Shown in pieces: positions 7,431-18,560 of a DNA stretch of 64,000 nucleotides. The number at the start of each line of letters is the position of its first letter. The first letter of the stretch is position 1. The position numbers were made by a program, and so were the translations under genes. Under the pieces are notes generated by a model. That model made no database searches and had not been told where the DNA came from. It saw only the letters and a list, made by a program, of their open reading frames with translations. The stretch is from contig NZ_JANCOC010000005.1 of NCBI RefSeq assembly GCF_024294905.1, positions 1 to 64,000 on the forward strand, in the 5' to 3' direction. Source of the stretch: Rothia gullae. GTDB taxonomy: Bacteria > Actinomycetota > Actinomycetes > Actinomycetales > Micrococcaceae.

Positions 7431-8717
7431 ATGAGCGAGAAGAAAGCCTCAGCAGCTCCCGCAGAGACGACATCGTCCCCCGAGACGCGCAAGAAGGAAT
7501 CCCTCACTGACCAGATAACGGAGACTTTCAGCGAGCTGACCGAAAGCATTAGCCAGGTGCGTTCTAACCGCCGCCGCGCTTCCATGCCTCCTACGGATAC
7601 TATTCCGGTAGCCCCCGCCGCTTCTGAGGATGCGCCTCCCGCGCCGAAGGTGGTCGGTAACGGCAAGACCTCCATGATGCACAACCCGGTTGCTTTTGGT
7701 TTCCTCATGACCGTTGGCGTGGGTTTGGCGCTCTTCGCCTACTACATTTTCAATAATGTGGGTGCCCTGGTGGGTTGGGTGACCGGCGCTATTTTCATTG
7801 CGCTGGGTTTGGATCCGATTGTGCGTCGTCTGGAATCGTGGGGCATTAAGCGCGGTATCGGTGTGATTGCTGTGCTTGCTGGTTTTGCTGTCGCCGTGAC
7901 CGGTCTGGTCATGACCATTGGCCCGATTATTAGCGAGCAGGCTTCTAAGTTTGTTCAGTACGCGCCGGGTATTTATCAGAACACGATTAATTCTGATTGG
8001 TACCACGAGCTTGATCAGCGCTTTAATATCAGCACCTGGGCGAATGAGAACATCCCGAAGTTCTTGGAGTCTACTTTCTCCTCTTCGCAGGTCAATGGCT
8101 TCATGTCGAGCCTGGTTTCTGCGGGTTCTACCCTGGCGCAGAGCGTGACCGGCGTGATTATTGTGCTGTTTTTGTCCCTGTATTTCCTCACTTCGATGGA
8201 CACTATCAAGGCGTGGGGTGTGCGTCTGGCGCCGGCGTCTAAGCGTGTGCGCGTCAAGTACATTACCGACAAGATTACCGAGTCGGTGGGTAACTACGTG
8301 ATGGGTCAGGCTCTGGTTGCTGTGCTGAACGCGTTTGTGGCGTTCTTGATTATGGCTTTTGTGGGCTTTAGCTTCCCGCAGTTGATGGCTTTGGTCGTCA
8401 TGATTCTGGCGTTCATTCCCCTGGTTGGTGGCGTGATTGCGCTGATTTTGACCTCGCTGATTCTGCTGACCCAGGGCTGGAGCCTGGCGCTGTGGTTTGC
8501 GGTGGCGTACTTCCTGTACTTGCAGGTGGAGGCGTACCTGGTTTCTCCGCGTATTATGGCTCGTGCGGTGTCGGTCCCTGCCGGTGTTGCGATTATTTCG
8601 GTGGCTGCCGGTGGCGCGCTCTGGGGCGTGCTGGGCGCACTGATTGCTATTCCGGTGGCGGCTTCCATGCTGATTCTGGTGCGTGAGGTGTTCATTCCTC
8701 GCCAGGACCAACTGTAG
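7431..8717 (+). CDS. AI-2E family transporter (PerM/YdiK-like membrane protein)
   Basis: A 428-residue membrane protein. Residues 1-82 are polar and rich in Ser/Thr/Pro/Ala. Then about eight hydrophobic segments follow, paired at 85-125 and 140-170, then a large loop, then the crowded helices from about 285 to 420. The pattern and the C-terminal AGGALWGVLGALIAIPVAA motif are typical of the AI-2E/PerM family. Members have been linked to autoinducer-2 export, Na+/H+ exchange or permease functions; the family name does not prove the substrate. AAGGAAGAG precedes the ATG. It is monocistronic and ends at a strong terminator. Confidence 0.9.
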   Translation: MSEKKASAAPAETTSSPETRKKESLTDQITETFSELTESISQVRSNRRRASMPPTDTIPVAPAASEDAPPAPKVVGNGKTSMMHNPVAFGFLMTVGVGLALFAYYIFNNVGALVGWVTGAIFIALGLDPIVRRLESWGIKRGIGVIAVLAGFAVAVTGLVMTIGPIISEQASKFVQYAPGIYQNTINSDWYHELDQRFNISTWANENIPKFLESTFSSSQVNGFMSSLVSAGSTLAQSVTGVIIVLFLSLYFLTSMDTIKAWGVRLAPASKRVRVKYITDKITESVGNYVMGQALVAVLNAFVAFLIMAFVGFSFPQLMALVVMILAFIPLVGGVIALILTSLILLTQGWSLALWFAVAYFLYLQVEAYLVSPRIMARAVSVPAGVAIISVAAGGALWGVLGALIAIPVAASMLILVREVFIPRQDQL

Positions 8718-8796
8718 TCACCTCCAGCTGTAAACAGTTGTAAGTTCTCTACGCTCTCGCTACTCTTCCCGAGGGGTACGCATCGCGTATAGATAC

Positions 8797-8841
8797 GAAG
8801 GCGGCGGCTTTGGATGTTCTATCCAAAGCCGCCGCCTTTAT
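8797..8841. terminator. Bidirectional terminator between convergent genes
   Basis: An 18-base perfect stem, AAGGCGGCGGCTTTGGAT (8798-8815) with its complement at 8821-8838, five-base loop. It serves the AI-2E family gene on the plus strand and the hydrolase gene on the minus strand. Confidence 0.85.
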
Positions 8842-8869
8842 GTTTTATGCTGTGTTTTGTGCCGAGCCT

Positions 8870-9688
8870 TTAGAGCTCAGTAATTTCTTCTGCCACCGGG
8901 CCGCTGTACTCGGTGGGCAGTTCGGTGGGTGCGCCGGTTACGATGCTGACCACGGTGTTGAGGACCTGCTGCACGGACTTCTCGCCCACCCACAGGTGCT
9001 TGCACCCCTCAAAGGGAATCACCCGAGTACGCGGTACAGCCGCGAAACGCTCACGCGCTGCCGGAGGCTGCAGGTAGTCGTCGTGCTCGGGCACCAGCGC
9101 GTACAGCGGGTTCGAGATCTTGTTCCACTCGTCCAGCTCAGCCGGGTGCACGCGGTGCAGCGGCGGGGAGAGCAGAATAGCGCCGGTGAACTCGTTCGCG
9201 TATTCGGGCGCGTACTTGAGCACCAGCTCGGTGCCGAAGGACCAGCCGACCAGCCAGGGGTTCGGCAGGGCGCGCTCGCGTACAAACTTCAGGATTGCGT
9301 CGAAGTCCTTCTTCTCGGCAAAGCCGCCGTCAAAGACGCCTTCGCTGGTGCCTCGAATCGAGGAGGTGCCGCGAGTGTTGAAACGTAGCACCGCGATGTT
9401 CGACAGCGCCGGCAGGCGGAAGGACGCTTTCTTGTACACGTGCGAGTCCATATAGCCACCGTGGGTGGGCAGCGGGTGGAAGGTCACCAGGGTTGCCTTG
9501 ACTTCACCTTCGGGCAGGGCAAGTTCACCGACGAGGCGCTTGCCGTCCGCGGTGGTGACGGTGAAGTTCTCGCGGCGTGCCGGAAGCACAGTACGTGCCT
9601 TAATGGGGGTGGGCTCAGCGGCGGTGCTGAAGACGTAGCGGGCGGGATCGAATTCCTGCTCGCGCGTGATATCGGCGGTGTTGCTCAT
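8870..9688 (-). CDS. Alpha/beta hydrolase
   Basis: A 272-residue cytoplasmic protein with an alpha/beta hydrolase core. An oxyanion-type segment TFHPLPTHGG lies near residue 70, and GWSFGTE (near 150) is the nucleophile elbow with Ser. EHDDY (near 208) can supply the acid and GCKHLWVGE (near 232) the histidine. The set resembles COG2945-type serine hydrolases, for which the substrate is generally unknown. No signal peptide is seen. The gene is transcribed toward the bidirectional terminator and is followed upstream by the small Cys/His protein gene on the same strand. Confidence 0.85.
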   Translation of the reverse strand: MSNTADITREQEFDPARYVFSTAAEPTPIKARTVLPARRENFTVTTADGKRLVGELALPEGEVKATLVTFHPLPTHGGYMDSHVYKKASFRLPALSNIAVLRFNTRGTSSIRGTSEGVFDGGFAEKKDFDAILKFVRERALPNPWLVGWSFGTELVLKYAPEYANEFTGAILLSPPLHRVHPAELDEWNKISNPLYALVPEHDDYLQPPAARERFAAVPRTRVIPFEGCKHLWVGEKSVQQVLNTVVSIVTGAPTELPTEYSGPVAEEITEL

Positions 9689-9754
9689 TGCGTTCCTTCA
9701 AGAAATGGATTCGAGAATATGGTCTTGGGCTGCACCTCAAATGCAGTGTTCAGC

Positions 9755-10081
9755 CTACTTGCGGCGGGTGCGCCAGCAGTGCTGATGCCAATGCCTGCGC
9801 TCGTCAATGGCGCGGCTACGGCCCATCGTGTGGCTTTCTTGCCACACCACCAGGTGTGCTGTTCGGGGCGGAATCGGGCGGTAGCATTCGGGGCAGGTGT
9901 AGGTTTTTTGGGCGTTGACGGCGGGAATGTATTGCACCAGCCAGTCACCGTATCGGTCACGTTCCAATCGGGGGGCAGGGTCGAGGATCCTGCTGATATC
10001 ACGCCCTGCGTGTGCTTGACGGTACCACTTATCGCTGGTGGTACCGGATGCTCGCCTGCCGGGATGATTCTTACGTGCCAT
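9755..10081 (-). CDS. Conserved small Cys/His-rich protein, function unknown
   Basis: A 108-residue basic protein that I recognise only as an actinobacterial family sometimes labelled 'ATP/GTP-binding protein' without visible P-loop. It has CPECYRPIPPRTAHLVVW followed by a C-terminal HWHQHCWRTRRK, so Cys-X2-Cys plus His/Cys could bind zinc. The N-terminus is strongly basic. TAGAAT ends 7 bases before the ATG on the minus strand, with AGGG between them, so the transcript may be leaderless or nearly so. It lies 66 bases upstream of the hydrolase gene and may be cotranscribed with it. Confidence 0.7.
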   Translation of the reverse strand: MARKNHPGRRASGTTSDKWYRQAHAGRDISRILDPAPRLERDRYGDWLVQYIPAVNAQKTYTCPECYRPIPPRTAHLVVWQESHTMGRSRAIDERRHWHQHCWRTRRK

Positions 10082-10088
10082 GAGCCCT

Positions 10089-10094
10089 ATTCTA
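10089..10094 (-). promoter_or_regulatory. -10 box TAGAAT, leaderless geometry
   Basis: TAGAAT on the minus strand with 7 bases to the ATG at 10081. No good -35 hexamer is seen at the usual distance. Confidence 0.5.
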
Positions 10095-10270
10095 CCGCGC
10101 CGCTCAGCTATCTCTATCTACCAGCCCTGCCGCTGTTCGCTCTGCGCTCTTCCTCATACTGGCGTGGTACTCCCCCCGCTCTGTGCCGTACTTCCCTGCT
10201 GTGCAGCACCTCCTTACTGTGCCCCGTACCGTGACCTGTACCAGGCTCAGGTTCCCTAGCTCATACCCTC

Positions 10271-10305
10271 ACCTGCTAGAGCCAAACACTCGTACCTGCT
10301 AGAGT
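10271..10305 (+). repeat. Direct repeat of ACCTGCTAGAG before nucS
   Basis: The 11-base ACCTGCTAGAG occurs at 10271-10281 and again at 10295-10305, 24 bases apart. The second copy contributes the TAGAGT -10 box of nucS, so the first may be an upstream start site or a regulator half-site. Confidence 0.55.
10300..10305 (+). promoter_or_regulatory. -10 box TAGAGT of nucS, leaderless geometry
   Basis: TAGAGT ends 6 bases before the nucS ATG at 10312 and no ribosome site lies between, so transcription should begin at or next to the start codon. Confidence 0.55.
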
Positions 10306-10311
10306 GGACGG

Positions 10312-11025
10312 ATGCGTATTGTCATTGCTGAATGCTCCGTAGATTATGAGGGCCGCCTCCGCGCCCACCTGCCCCGCGCTACCCGCCTGCTGATGGTCAA
10401 GAATGACGGCTCCGTCCTCATTCACTCCGACGGCGGTTCCTACAAGCCTCTGAACTGGATGAGCCCTCCCTGCTCCCTGCTGGTGGCTGAGCGTGAGGAC
10501 GTTCCGCAGAGCATCCGTGAGGACCTGGAGTCTGATGTTCAGCAGCTGTGGACCGTTCAGGCAGCCAAGAGCGATGACCGCCTGATGATTCGCATCTACA
10601 AGATTGAGCACGAGCACGCCACCGACCTGGGTGTTGATCCCGGCCTCATCAAGGACGGTGTGGAGGCTGACCTGCAGCGTCTGCTCGCCGAGCAGATCCA
10701 CACTCTCGGTGAGGGCTATTCGCTGGTACGCCGCGAGTACCCGACCGCTATCGGTCCGGTCGACATCATGGCGAAGGATGCGCACGGCGTCTCCGTGGCG
10801 ATTGAGCTCAAACGTGTGGGCGATATTGACGGTGTGGAGCAGCTGACCCGTTACCTGGAGCTGCTCAACCGTGACCCGCTGCTGGCACCGGTGCGCGGCG
10901 TGTTTGCGGCGCAGACGATTAAGCCGCAGGCTCGTACCCTGGCTGAGGACCGCGGTATCCGCTGCGTGAGCCTGGACTACGACGCGATGCGCGGCGTGGA
11001 CGATTCGGCTGACCGCCTGTTCTAA
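10312..11025 (+). CDS. nucS: Endonuclease NucS (mismatch-specific)
   Basis: A 237-residue protein matching actinobacterial NucS/EndoMS over its length. The N-terminal half is the dimerisation domain beginning [15 protein letters not shown]; the C-terminal half is a RecB-like nuclease with the segments [20 protein letters not shown] and SVAIELKR, where the Asp and the Glu-X-Lys are expected active-site residues. NucS cleaves both strands at mismatches and carries out MutS/MutL-independent mismatch repair in mycobacteria and Streptomyces (family knowledge). Its position beside atpC, convergent here, recurs in actinobacteria. Start chosen by conservation and by the -10 box 6 bases upstream. Confidence 0.93.
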   Translation: MRIVIAECSVDYEGRLRAHLPRATRLLMVKNDGSVLIHSDGGSYKPLNWMSPPCSLLVAEREDVPQSIREDLESDVQQLWTVQAAKSDDRLMIRIYKIEHEHATDLGVDPGLIKDGVEADLQRLLAEQIHTLGEGYSLVRREYPTAIGPVDIMAKDAHGVSVAIELKRVGDIDGVEQLTRYLELLNRDPLLAPVRGVFAAQTIKPQARTLAEDRGIRCVSLDYDAMRGVDDSADRLF

Positions 11026-11072
11026 ACGGCTCTAGGCTAAGCAGCTCTAGATTAGGCGGCTACACATAGCTT

Positions 11073-11108
11073 GAGGGGCGCCTCCCAACCATGGGAGGCG
11101 CCCCTTTT
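11073..11108 (+). terminator. Terminator of nucS
   Basis: GGGGCGCCTCCC (11075-11086) pairs with GGGAGGCGCCCC (11093-11104), followed by TTTT on the plus strand. Confidence 0.85.
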
Positions 11109-11190
11109 CTGCGCATCATCTTTCTATGCACGCTGTCGTTCTGCACGTGCGCTCTTTCTGCGCACACGACCTACCCTCGGATAAACCAAT

Positions 11191-11228
11191 CGCCGGTGCC
11201 CCTCCCCTTTCAGGGTGGAACACCGGCG
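11191..11228 (-). terminator. Possible 3' hairpin of the atp operon
   Basis: CGCCGGTG (11191-11198) and CACCGGCG (11221-11228) form a perfect 8-base stem 42 bases past the atpC stop. There is no T run, so it may be a Rho-type or RNA-stabilising structure rather than an intrinsic terminator. Confidence 0.35.
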
Positions 11229-11269
11229 AGGTGTACACAGTGGTCAAATCCCTCTGTAGAGAACCGACT

Positions 11270-11527
11270 TTAGATCTGTGCGTGCTTTGCAGCGATGGTC
11301 ACGTGATCGTTCGAGACGGTCAAGAAACCGGAGTTCAGGGTGGTCTTAATGACCTCACCCTCAACAGGTTCAATGAGCAGCTCGCCGTCCTGTGCCAGCA
11401 GCGTGCAGGTGGGGATCATACCCGGCAGGATGCCGAGGTCACCGCTGACGGAGCGTGCACGAACGTACTTCGCTTCACCAGTCCACACGACGCGTTCGCG
11501 GGAAACAACTTCAACTTTCAGAGCCAT
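11270..11527 (-). CDS. atpC: ATP synthase F1 epsilon subunit
   Basis: An 85-residue protein corresponding to the beta-sandwich domain of the epsilon subunit (LKVEVVSRERVVWTGEA at the start, DLGILPGMIPTCTLL in the middle). It connects the central stalk to the c-ring. It is short: the C-terminal two-helix inhibitory domain of about 45 residues found in E. coli epsilon is missing, as is often the case in actinobacteria. Last gene of the atp operon, starting 2 bases after atpD with GGAG overlapping the end of atpD. Confidence 0.95.
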   Translation of the reverse strand: MALKVEVVSRERVVWTGEAKYVRARSVSGDLGILPGMIPTCTLLAQDGELLIEPVEGEVIKTTLNSGFLTVSNDHVTIAAKHAQI

Positions 11528-11529
11528 GA

Positions 11530-13002
<1,473 letters not shown>

Positions 13003-13049
13003 TTACTTAGAAAGTTTGGACAGTTGATGGCTTCGTTGGCGTACAAGTA

Positions 13050-13991
13050 CTAGGAGCCGAGGGCGTCTGCGCCGCCCACGATTTCGGAGAGCTCCTGAGT
13101 AATTTCCGCCTGACGTGCGTTGTTCATCAAACGGGTGTACTTGGTAATCAGCGTCTCAGCGTTGTCACCTGCGGTCTTCATTGCGCGCTGGCGGGATGCC
13201 AGCTCACTTGCTGCTGCCTGCAGGAGGCAGGAGAAGATACGGGATGCAACGTAGCGCGGCAGCAGCTCGTTGAGCACTTCCTCAGCGGAGGGCTCGAACT
13301 CGAAGGATGCCGCCTGCTCGTACTCAGCCTTGGTCAGTTCCTGGTCGGGAACGATTTCCTCGCCCATAGCCTTTGCCTCACCCACGTGGATGGGCAGCAG
13401 GCGCAGGATCTTGGGTTCCTGCACAACCATCGACTTGAACTCGGTGTACACGATGTGCAGTTCGTCTACGCCGCCCTCTTCGAAGGGCAGGTCGTAGGCT
13501 TCGAGCAGTGCGTCACGAATTTCGACGGCGGTTTCGACGCGAGGTGCATCGGTGTGGCCCTCCCACGCACGGGCGTAGGGGCGCTCACGGAACTCGAAGT
13601 AAGCCTTTGCCTTACGGCCAACCAGGTACAGCTGTACCTCCTGGCCGTTAGAGCGCAGCCTCTCAATCAGAGATTCGGTACGACGCAGGATAGCGGAGGA
13701 GTACGAACCTGCCAGACCGCGGTCACTGGTAACAACCAGGATTGCGGAGCGGCGGTGTTCGTAGGTTCCGAACTCGTGCGGCTTGTGAATCAGCGGGTGC
13801 TTGATGCCCTGCTGGGTCGCAACCGCAGTCACCACGCGGGTCAGAGCGTTTGCGTAAGGGCCGGCTGCCTGAGCAGCGTTACGAGCCTTGTTAATGCGGG
13901 AGGTCGCGATCATCTCCATCGCCTTGAAGATCTTCTTCATAGACGACGTCGAAGCAATCTTCTGTCGGTAAACCCTAATCTGGGCTCCCAT
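13050..13991 (-). CDS. atpG: ATP synthase F1 gamma subunit
   Basis: A 313-residue rotor subunit. The N-terminal helix ([20 protein letters not shown]) and the C-terminal helix ([20 protein letters not shown]) are the conserved coiled pair that turns inside the alpha3beta3 ring. It is somewhat longer than the ~290 residues common elsewhere, with the extra residues in the middle Rossmann-like domain. It starts 75 bases after atpA, and a GC-rich hairpin (14018-14047) lies in the gap. Confidence 0.95.
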   Translation of the reverse strand: MGAQIRVYRQKIASTSSMKKIFKAMEMIATSRINKARNAAQAAGPYANALTRVVTAVATQQGIKHPLIHKPHEFGTYEHRRSAILVVTSDRGLAGSYSSAILRRTESLIERLRSNGQEVQLYLVGRKAKAYFEFRERPYARAWEGHTDAPRVETAVEIRDALLEAYDLPFEEGGVDELHIVYTEFKSMVVQEPKILRLLPIHVGEAKAMGEEIVPDQELTKAEYEQAASFEFEPSAEEVLNELLPRYVASRIFSCLLQAAASELASRQRAMKTAGDNAETLITKYTRLMNNARQAEITQELSEIVGGADALGS

Positions 13992-14017
13992 AGAGCTTCC
14001 TTTCTCCTTGCTTTCTG

Positions 14018-14047
14018 CCCCGCCCCAGCCTCATAGCTGAGGCGGGG
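14018..14047 (-). other. Hairpin between atpA and atpG
   Basis: CCCCGCCCCAGC (14018-14029) pairs with GCTGAGGCGGGG (14036-14047) with one mismatch and a 6-base loop. It has no T run. Inside the operon it may act as an RNA-processing or stability element that adjusts subunit ratios (inference). Confidence 0.5.
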
Positions 14048-14066
14048 AGAAGGCGAGGACTAATCG

Positions 14067-15692
14067 CTAACCGATGGTTTCCTGAGTGATGTCGCTATCG
14101 CGAGCTGCCTTGTGCTCCTCGTGACCTGCGTCGACGAGGTGGCTGCTGCCCTCAGACTTAAAACCCTGCTTGAAGTCAGCAACTGCGGACTTCAGAGCTG
14201 CAACGGTGTCATCCTCAAGCTTGCCGGAGGAAGCGATATCGGTCAGTACCGAGGTCTTGTGACGCAGGTACTCGATGAAGCCTTCCTCGAAGCGCAGCAC
14301 ATCGGAAATCTCGATGTCGTCGAGGTGGCCGGAGGTACCAGCCCAAATGGAGACAACCTGCTCTTCAACTGCGTACGGGGTGTACTGCGGCTGACGTAGC
14401 AGCTCGGTCAGGCGAGAACCGCGGGTCAGCTGTGCCTTGGTAGCGTCGTCCAGGTCGGATGCGAACATTGCGAACGCTTCCATCGAACGGTACTGTGCCA
14501 GCTCCAGCTTCAGGGTGCCGGAGACCTTCTTCATAGCCTTGGTCTGTGCGGCACCACCAACACGGGAGACGGAGATACCGACGTCGACTGCCGGACGCTG
14601 GTTAGCGTTGAACAGGTCGGACTGCAGGAAGATCTGGCCGTCAGTAATGGAGATGACGTTGGTCGGAATGAAGGCGGAAACGTCGTTTGCCTTGGTCTCA
14701 ATGATCGGGAAGCCGGTCATCGAGCCTGCACCCAGGTCGTCAGAGAGCTTAGCGCAACGCTCCAGCAGGCGGGAGTGCAGGTAGAAGACGTCACCGGGGT
14801 ATGCTTCACGTCCCGGCGGGCGGCGCAGCAGCAGGGACACAGCGCGGTATGCTTCTGCTTGCTTCGACAGGTCATCGAAGATGATGAGGACGTGCTTGCC
14901 ACCGTACATCCAGTGCTGGCCGATAGCCGAACCGGTGTAGGGTGCCAGGTACTTGAAGCCTGCTGCGTCGGATGCGGGAGATGCCACGATGGTGGTGTAC
15001 TCCAGCGCGCCGCGAGTCTCAAGGGTGTGGCGGACAGCTGCGATGGTGGATGCCTTCTGGCCAACAGCCACGTAGATGCATCGAACCTGCTTGTCCGGGT
15101 CACCGGAAGCCCAGTTGTCCTTCTGGTTCAGAATGGTGTCAATCGCGATAGCGGTCTTACCAGTCTGGCGGTCACCAATGATCAGCTGACGCTGACCGCG
15201 GCCAATCGGAATCATCGAGTCGATTGCCTTCAGACCGGTCTGCAGCGGCTCATGAACCGACTTACGCTGGGTCACGCCGGGAGCCTGCAGCTCCAGTGCG
15301 CGGCGACCTTCGGACTCAATGGGGCCCAAATCATCGATCGGGTTACCGAGGGGGTCAACAACGCGACCGAGGTACGCGTCGCCAACGGGCACCGAGAGGA
15401 CCTCACCGGTGCGGTGTACGACCTGGCCCTCTTCAATACCGGTGAAGTCACCCAGGACAATCACACCAATATTGCGGGTATCCAGGTTCTGTGCGAGGCC
15501 GAGGGTGCCGTCTTCGAAACGAAGCAGCTCATTCGCCATAACCGAGGGAAGGCCCTCGACACGAGCGATACCGTCGGAGGCCGATACAACTCGACCCACC
15601 TCAACACGTTCTGCATTGCCGGGTTCGTAAGACGCTGCAAACTCGTTCAGCGCATTACGGACATCGTCGGCATTGATGGTCAGTTCGGCCAT
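14067..15692 (-). CDS. atpA: ATP synthase F1 alpha subunit
   Basis: A 541-residue non-catalytic nucleotide-binding subunit. P-loop GDRQTGKT at 173-180, the [14 protein letters not shown]alker B region and the [20 protein letters not shown] signature are all present. Start set at MAELTIN, preceded by GCAGGGA, rather than seven codons upstream. The last ~35 residues are a charged tail beyond the usual end. Between atpH and atpA are 187 bases without an evident gene. Confidence 0.97.
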   Translation of the reverse strand: MAELTINADDVRNALNEFAASYEPGNAERVEVGRVVSASDGIARVEGLPSVMANELLRFEDGTLGLAQNLDTRNIGVIVLGDFTGIEEGQVVHRTGEVLSVPVGDAYLGRVVDPLGNPIDDLGPIESEGRRALELQAPGVTQRKSVHEPLQTGLKAIDSMIPIGRGQRQLIIGDRQTGKTAIAIDTILNQKDNWASGDPDKQVRCIYVAVGQKASTIAAVRHTLETRGALEYTTIVASPASDAAGFKYLAPYTGSAIGQHWMYGGKHVLIIFDDLSKQAEAYRAVSLLLRRPPGREAYPGDVFYLHSRLLERCAKLSDDLGAGSMTGFPIIETKANDVSAFIPTNVISITDGQIFLQSDLFNANQRPAVDVGISVSRVGGAAQTKAMKKVSGTLKLELAQYRSMEAFAMFASDLDDATKAQLTRGSRLTELLRQPQYTPYAVEEQVVSIWAGTSGHLDDIEISDVLRFEEGFIEYLRHKTSVLTDIASSGKLEDDTVAALKSAVADFKQGFKSEGSSHLVDAGHEEHKAARDSDITQETIG

Positions 15693-15879
15693 CTTGTGTC
15701 CCTGCTCTCTCATTGTGGTTGCGTTCCGTCAACGGAACCAACCGAAACTTGCAATTCGGGTTGAACGGGCGGGCAATGCCGCCGCTTCTGCGAAGGAGGC
15801 ATCAGCCACGCACCCGCTACCCGAGGTATCTTCTAAATCACCGTTGCGACGAACGGTTCAGCGTCGCTAGCTTGAGCCG

Positions 15880-16692
15880 CTAGCCGATGGAACGAGTCAA
15901 GTCGGACATGCGGGTCTCGACGGTACCGTCGATCACCTCGTCGCCCACCTGAACACGCAGACCGCCCAGAACGGCGGGGTCCACCGAAACGTCGAGCTTC
16001 AGCTCACGGCCGTACACGGCGTTGAGCGCGCGACCGAGACGTTCAAGCTGTGCCTGCGACAGTGCAATCGCGCTAGTTACTCGCGCAATGTAACGGTTCT
16101 GTCGCGTGACGATGATTTCTGCGAACTCATCGGCTACCCGTGCAGCGTGACGGCCGCGGGGGTTGGAGCCAACTCGTTCGAGCAGAAGCACACCTTCGGC
16201 GGTGGTGGCGGGGCCACCGAGCGCCACGGCGAGCTTCTTCTTTGCTTCTTTGCTTGCCTGATGGTCGGACAGCGCTTCCTGCGCCTGAGCATTGGAATCA
16301 ACGGTACGCACAAAGGTGAGTAGTTCGTTGAGCACCTCGTCCAGGGCGTCCACGCCACCGCGAGACTGAGCCGATGCGGTCACGGCGAGCACTGCTGCAC
16401 GCTCCAGGGCATTCGCCAGATCAACATCATCGGACCAGCGCTGAGCCACCGCATTGGTGAGCACAGCCATAGCCTGCGAAGAGATCTTGCCGCCGAAGAC
16501 GGTGTTAGCGATACCCTGACGTGCTGCTACATCACGCGAAGAATCGGTGACAGCACGGCGCAGGGTGCCGTTGTGGTCGAGAACATCAACCACAGCGAAA
16601 AGCTCGCTCGCCAGGTTCAGAGGCTGCAGGGAAGCGTGAGCTTCCAGCACCTCTTCCACTTTGCTCAGTGATTCAGTAGATACTCCTGCCAT
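15880..16692 (-). CDS. atpH: ATP synthase delta subunit (OSCP)
   Basis: A 270-residue stator subunit with the C-terminal delta signature near its end (LDVSVDPAVLGGLRVQVGDE, then VIDGTVETRMSDL). It joins the peripheral stalk b subunit to the top of F1. The length is normal for actinobacteria, which have a longer delta than E. coli. The ATG overlaps the atpF stop codon by one base (TAATG), so translation is coupled. Confidence 0.95.
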   Translation of the reverse strand: MAGVSTESLSKVEEVLEAHASLQPLNLASELFAVVDVLDHNGTLRRAVTDSSRDVAARQGIANTVFGGKISSQAMAVLTNAVAQRWSDDVDLANALERAAVLAVTASAQSRGGVDALDEVLNELLTFVRTVDSNAQAQEALSDHQASKEAKKKLAVALGGPATTAEGVLLLERVGSNPRGRHAARVADEFAEIIVTRQNRYIARVTSAIALSQAQLERLGRALNAVYGRELKLDVSVDPAVLGGLRVQVGDEVIDGTVETRMSDLTRSIG

Positions 16693-17249
16693 TACCGAGC
16701 CGCACCTGCGTTCTGCTTCTCGGTTTCAAGGTCAGCAAGAAAACGATCTACCACACGGGCCGATCGCTCATCATCGTTGAGGGCTTCGCCCACAATCTTG
16801 CCGGCAAGGGTCGTAGCAAGAGTGCCAACCTCGGAACGGAGGGACACTGCTGCTGCCGCACGCTCTGCCTCGATAGCCTTTGCTGCATTATCGCTAATGC
16901 GCTGAGCCTCAGCGGTTGCACGCTCACGAGCATCAGCAATGATTGCCTCGCCCTCTGCGCGTGCCTCTTCACGAATCTTCTGAGCCTCCAGTCGAGCGCT
17001 TTCGAGCTGCTGGGTGTACTCATCGCGAGCCGCTGCAGCCTCTGCCTGTGCCTTCTCGGCCTTGGCAAGGCCACCTTCGATTGCTTCCTTACGGTCCTGG
17101 TAGATCTTCTCGAACGCCGGGACAACGTACTTAGCAACGATGTAGTAGAGGATCAGGAATCCGATGAGGGTAATGACAATTTCCCCGACGTCGGGAATCA
17201 GGGGGTTCGAAGTTGCCTCCGCTCCCCCGTCGCTTGCCAGATAAATCAT
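16692..17249 (-). CDS. atpF: ATP synthase Fo b subunit
   Basis: A 185-residue peripheral-stalk protein: one membrane helix (about residues 22-45, VGEIVITLIGFLILYYIVAK) followed by a long Ala/Glu/Arg-rich coiled coil to about residue 155. It holds the a subunit to F1 through delta. It lies between atpE and atpH and overlaps the atpH start. Confidence 0.95.
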   Translation of the reverse strand: MIYLASDGGAEATSNPLIPDVGEIVITLIGFLILYYIVAKYVVPAFEKIYQDRKEAIEGGLAKAEKAQAEAAAARDEYTQQLESARLEAQKIREEARAEGEAIIADARERATAEAQRISDNAAKAIEAERAAAAVSLRSEVGTLATTLAGKIVGEALNDDERSARVVDRFLADLETEKQNAGAAR

Positions 17250-17300
17250 GGAGGGAATCCTGTTCTATGGGATGGGTCGTTTAGGATGTGGCAGAGCCGG

Positions 17301-17504
17301 TTACTTGATGAAGACGAGAACCAGGCCCAGAATTGCCAGTGCCTCGACCAGTGCGAAGCCCAGGAACAGCATGGGCTGCAGGGTCTTCTGAGACTCGGGC
17401 TGACGAGCAACGCTGGTCATGTATGCCGCGAAGATCAGACCCACGCCGATGCCGCCGCCAATAGCTGCCAGACCGTAGCCAACCGCAGTGATGGAACCAA
17501 CCAT
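17301..17504 (-). CDS. atpE: ATP synthase Fo c subunit
   Basis: A 67-residue two-helix proteolipid. The first helix holds the glycine motif GGGIGVG (16-22), the loop is RQP (34-36), and the proton-carrying glutamate is E54 in [10 protein letters not shown]. It forms the rotor ring. GAAAGGA precedes the ATG; a TTG five codons upstream is less likely. Glutamate with no Na+-site polar pattern that I can identify suggests proton coupling. Confidence 0.96.
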   Translation of the reverse strand: MVGSITAVGYGLAAIGGGIGVGLIFAAYMTSVARQPESQKTLQPMLFLGFALVEALAILGLVLVFIK

Positions 17505-17647
17505 TATTTTTCCTTTCAACAGTGTTCGAGTGGGAACATACCCGGACCGAACAGAGTTTGATTTGAGTTAATAGCCCGCACGGTGAACGTGTGGGTTGCT
17601 TTATTCACGCCCAATGACGAACGCGAAAACCTAAAAAACTAGAGAGT

Positions 17648-18439
17648 TTAGTGTCCCTCGGAAACCGAGCCCTGCAGGTACACAGCCAGCAGCAGAGCGA
17701 ACACATAAGCCTGGATGCACTGAATCATGAATTCCAGGAAGTACAGGAACATGCCCAGAGCACCGGGAGCAATAGCAGCCAGGTAGCCGATGCCGCCCAG
17801 AGTCTCAACCATGTAGGTCACCATGCTGGATGCAACCATCAGCGCCAGGTGACCACCGAACATGGTTGCGAAGAGACGCAGTGCGTGAGTTGCGGGACGA
17901 ATCAGCAGGTTCGAGAAGAACTCGATCGGGATCAGGATGGGGTAAATCCACACCGGCAGACCCGAAGGCATGGTGATGTCCTTGAAGAAGCCGCCCAGAC
18001 CCTTGCGCTTGATACCAACACCAACCCAGGTCAGGTATGCCACGCCAGCCAGTGCGTAGGCGCTACCGGGGTGGGAGAAGGAGGGCAGCTGAACAAACGG
18101 AATCGAACCGAAGAGGTTGTTCACCAGAACGAAGAAGAAGGAGGCGAATAGAATCGGCACGAAAGGCTTGTAGTGCTGAACGCCCAGGGTTTCCTTGCCG
18201 AGGGAGTTACGAGCAAACATGTAGCCGGATTCAGCAATGAACTGAGTCTTGCCGGGAACCATGGCACGCTTACGTGCTGCGGTGAGGAAGAAGACCGCAA
18301 TAATCACCACGGACAGCAGAATCAGTACGTTCTGCTTACCGAAAGCGAAATCACCAATGGTGAAGAAGGGGGGCAGATGCATGTCTTCAGGGGTCGGCGG
18401 CACATAGGCTTCCGCGAGGATCAACCCGTTCTCGATCAA
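17648..18439 (-). CDS. atpB: ATP synthase Fo a subunit
   Basis: A membrane channel subunit of about 263 residues. The essential arginine lies in the helix ATHALRLFATMFGGHL. Five to six membrane spans are visible, with the signature NNLFGSIP. I place the start at a TTG with AAAGGA six bases upstream; a second TTG 11 codons earlier (18472) has no ribosome site and would give 274 residues. First canonical gene of the atp operon, after the two AtpI/AtpZ-like genes. Confidence 0.92.
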   Translation of the reverse strand: MIENGLILAEAYVPPTPEDMHLPPFFTIGDFAFGKQNVLILLSVVIIAVFFLTAARKRAMVPGKTQFIAESGYMFARNSLGKETLGVQHYKPFVPILFASFFFVLVNNLFGSIPFVQLPSFSHPGSAYALAGVAYLTWVGVGIKRKGLGGFFKDITMPSGLPVWIYPILIPIEFFSNLLIRPATHALRLFATMFGGHLALMVASSMVTYMVETLGGIGYLAAIAPGALGMFLYFLEFMIQCIQAYVFALLLAVYLQGSVSEGH

Positions 18440-18525
18440 AGCAAGTCCTTTCTTGCTACTAGTGGCTATCAAGAGCCCATGTCTGCCTATAAACGACTGA
18501 CATGCTAACTACATGGATGAATGTG

Positions 18526-18560
18526 TGACCTAGCGGTCCGCGTTCAATGACCTAACGGTC
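18526..18560 (-). repeat. 13-base duplication spanning the stop of the AtpZ-like gene
   Basis: TGACCTAGCGGTC (18526-18538) and TGACCTAACGGTC (18548-18560) differ at one base and are offset by 22. The right copy contains the TAG stop of the AtpZ-like gene and the left copy a second TAG in another frame. Confidence 0.75.
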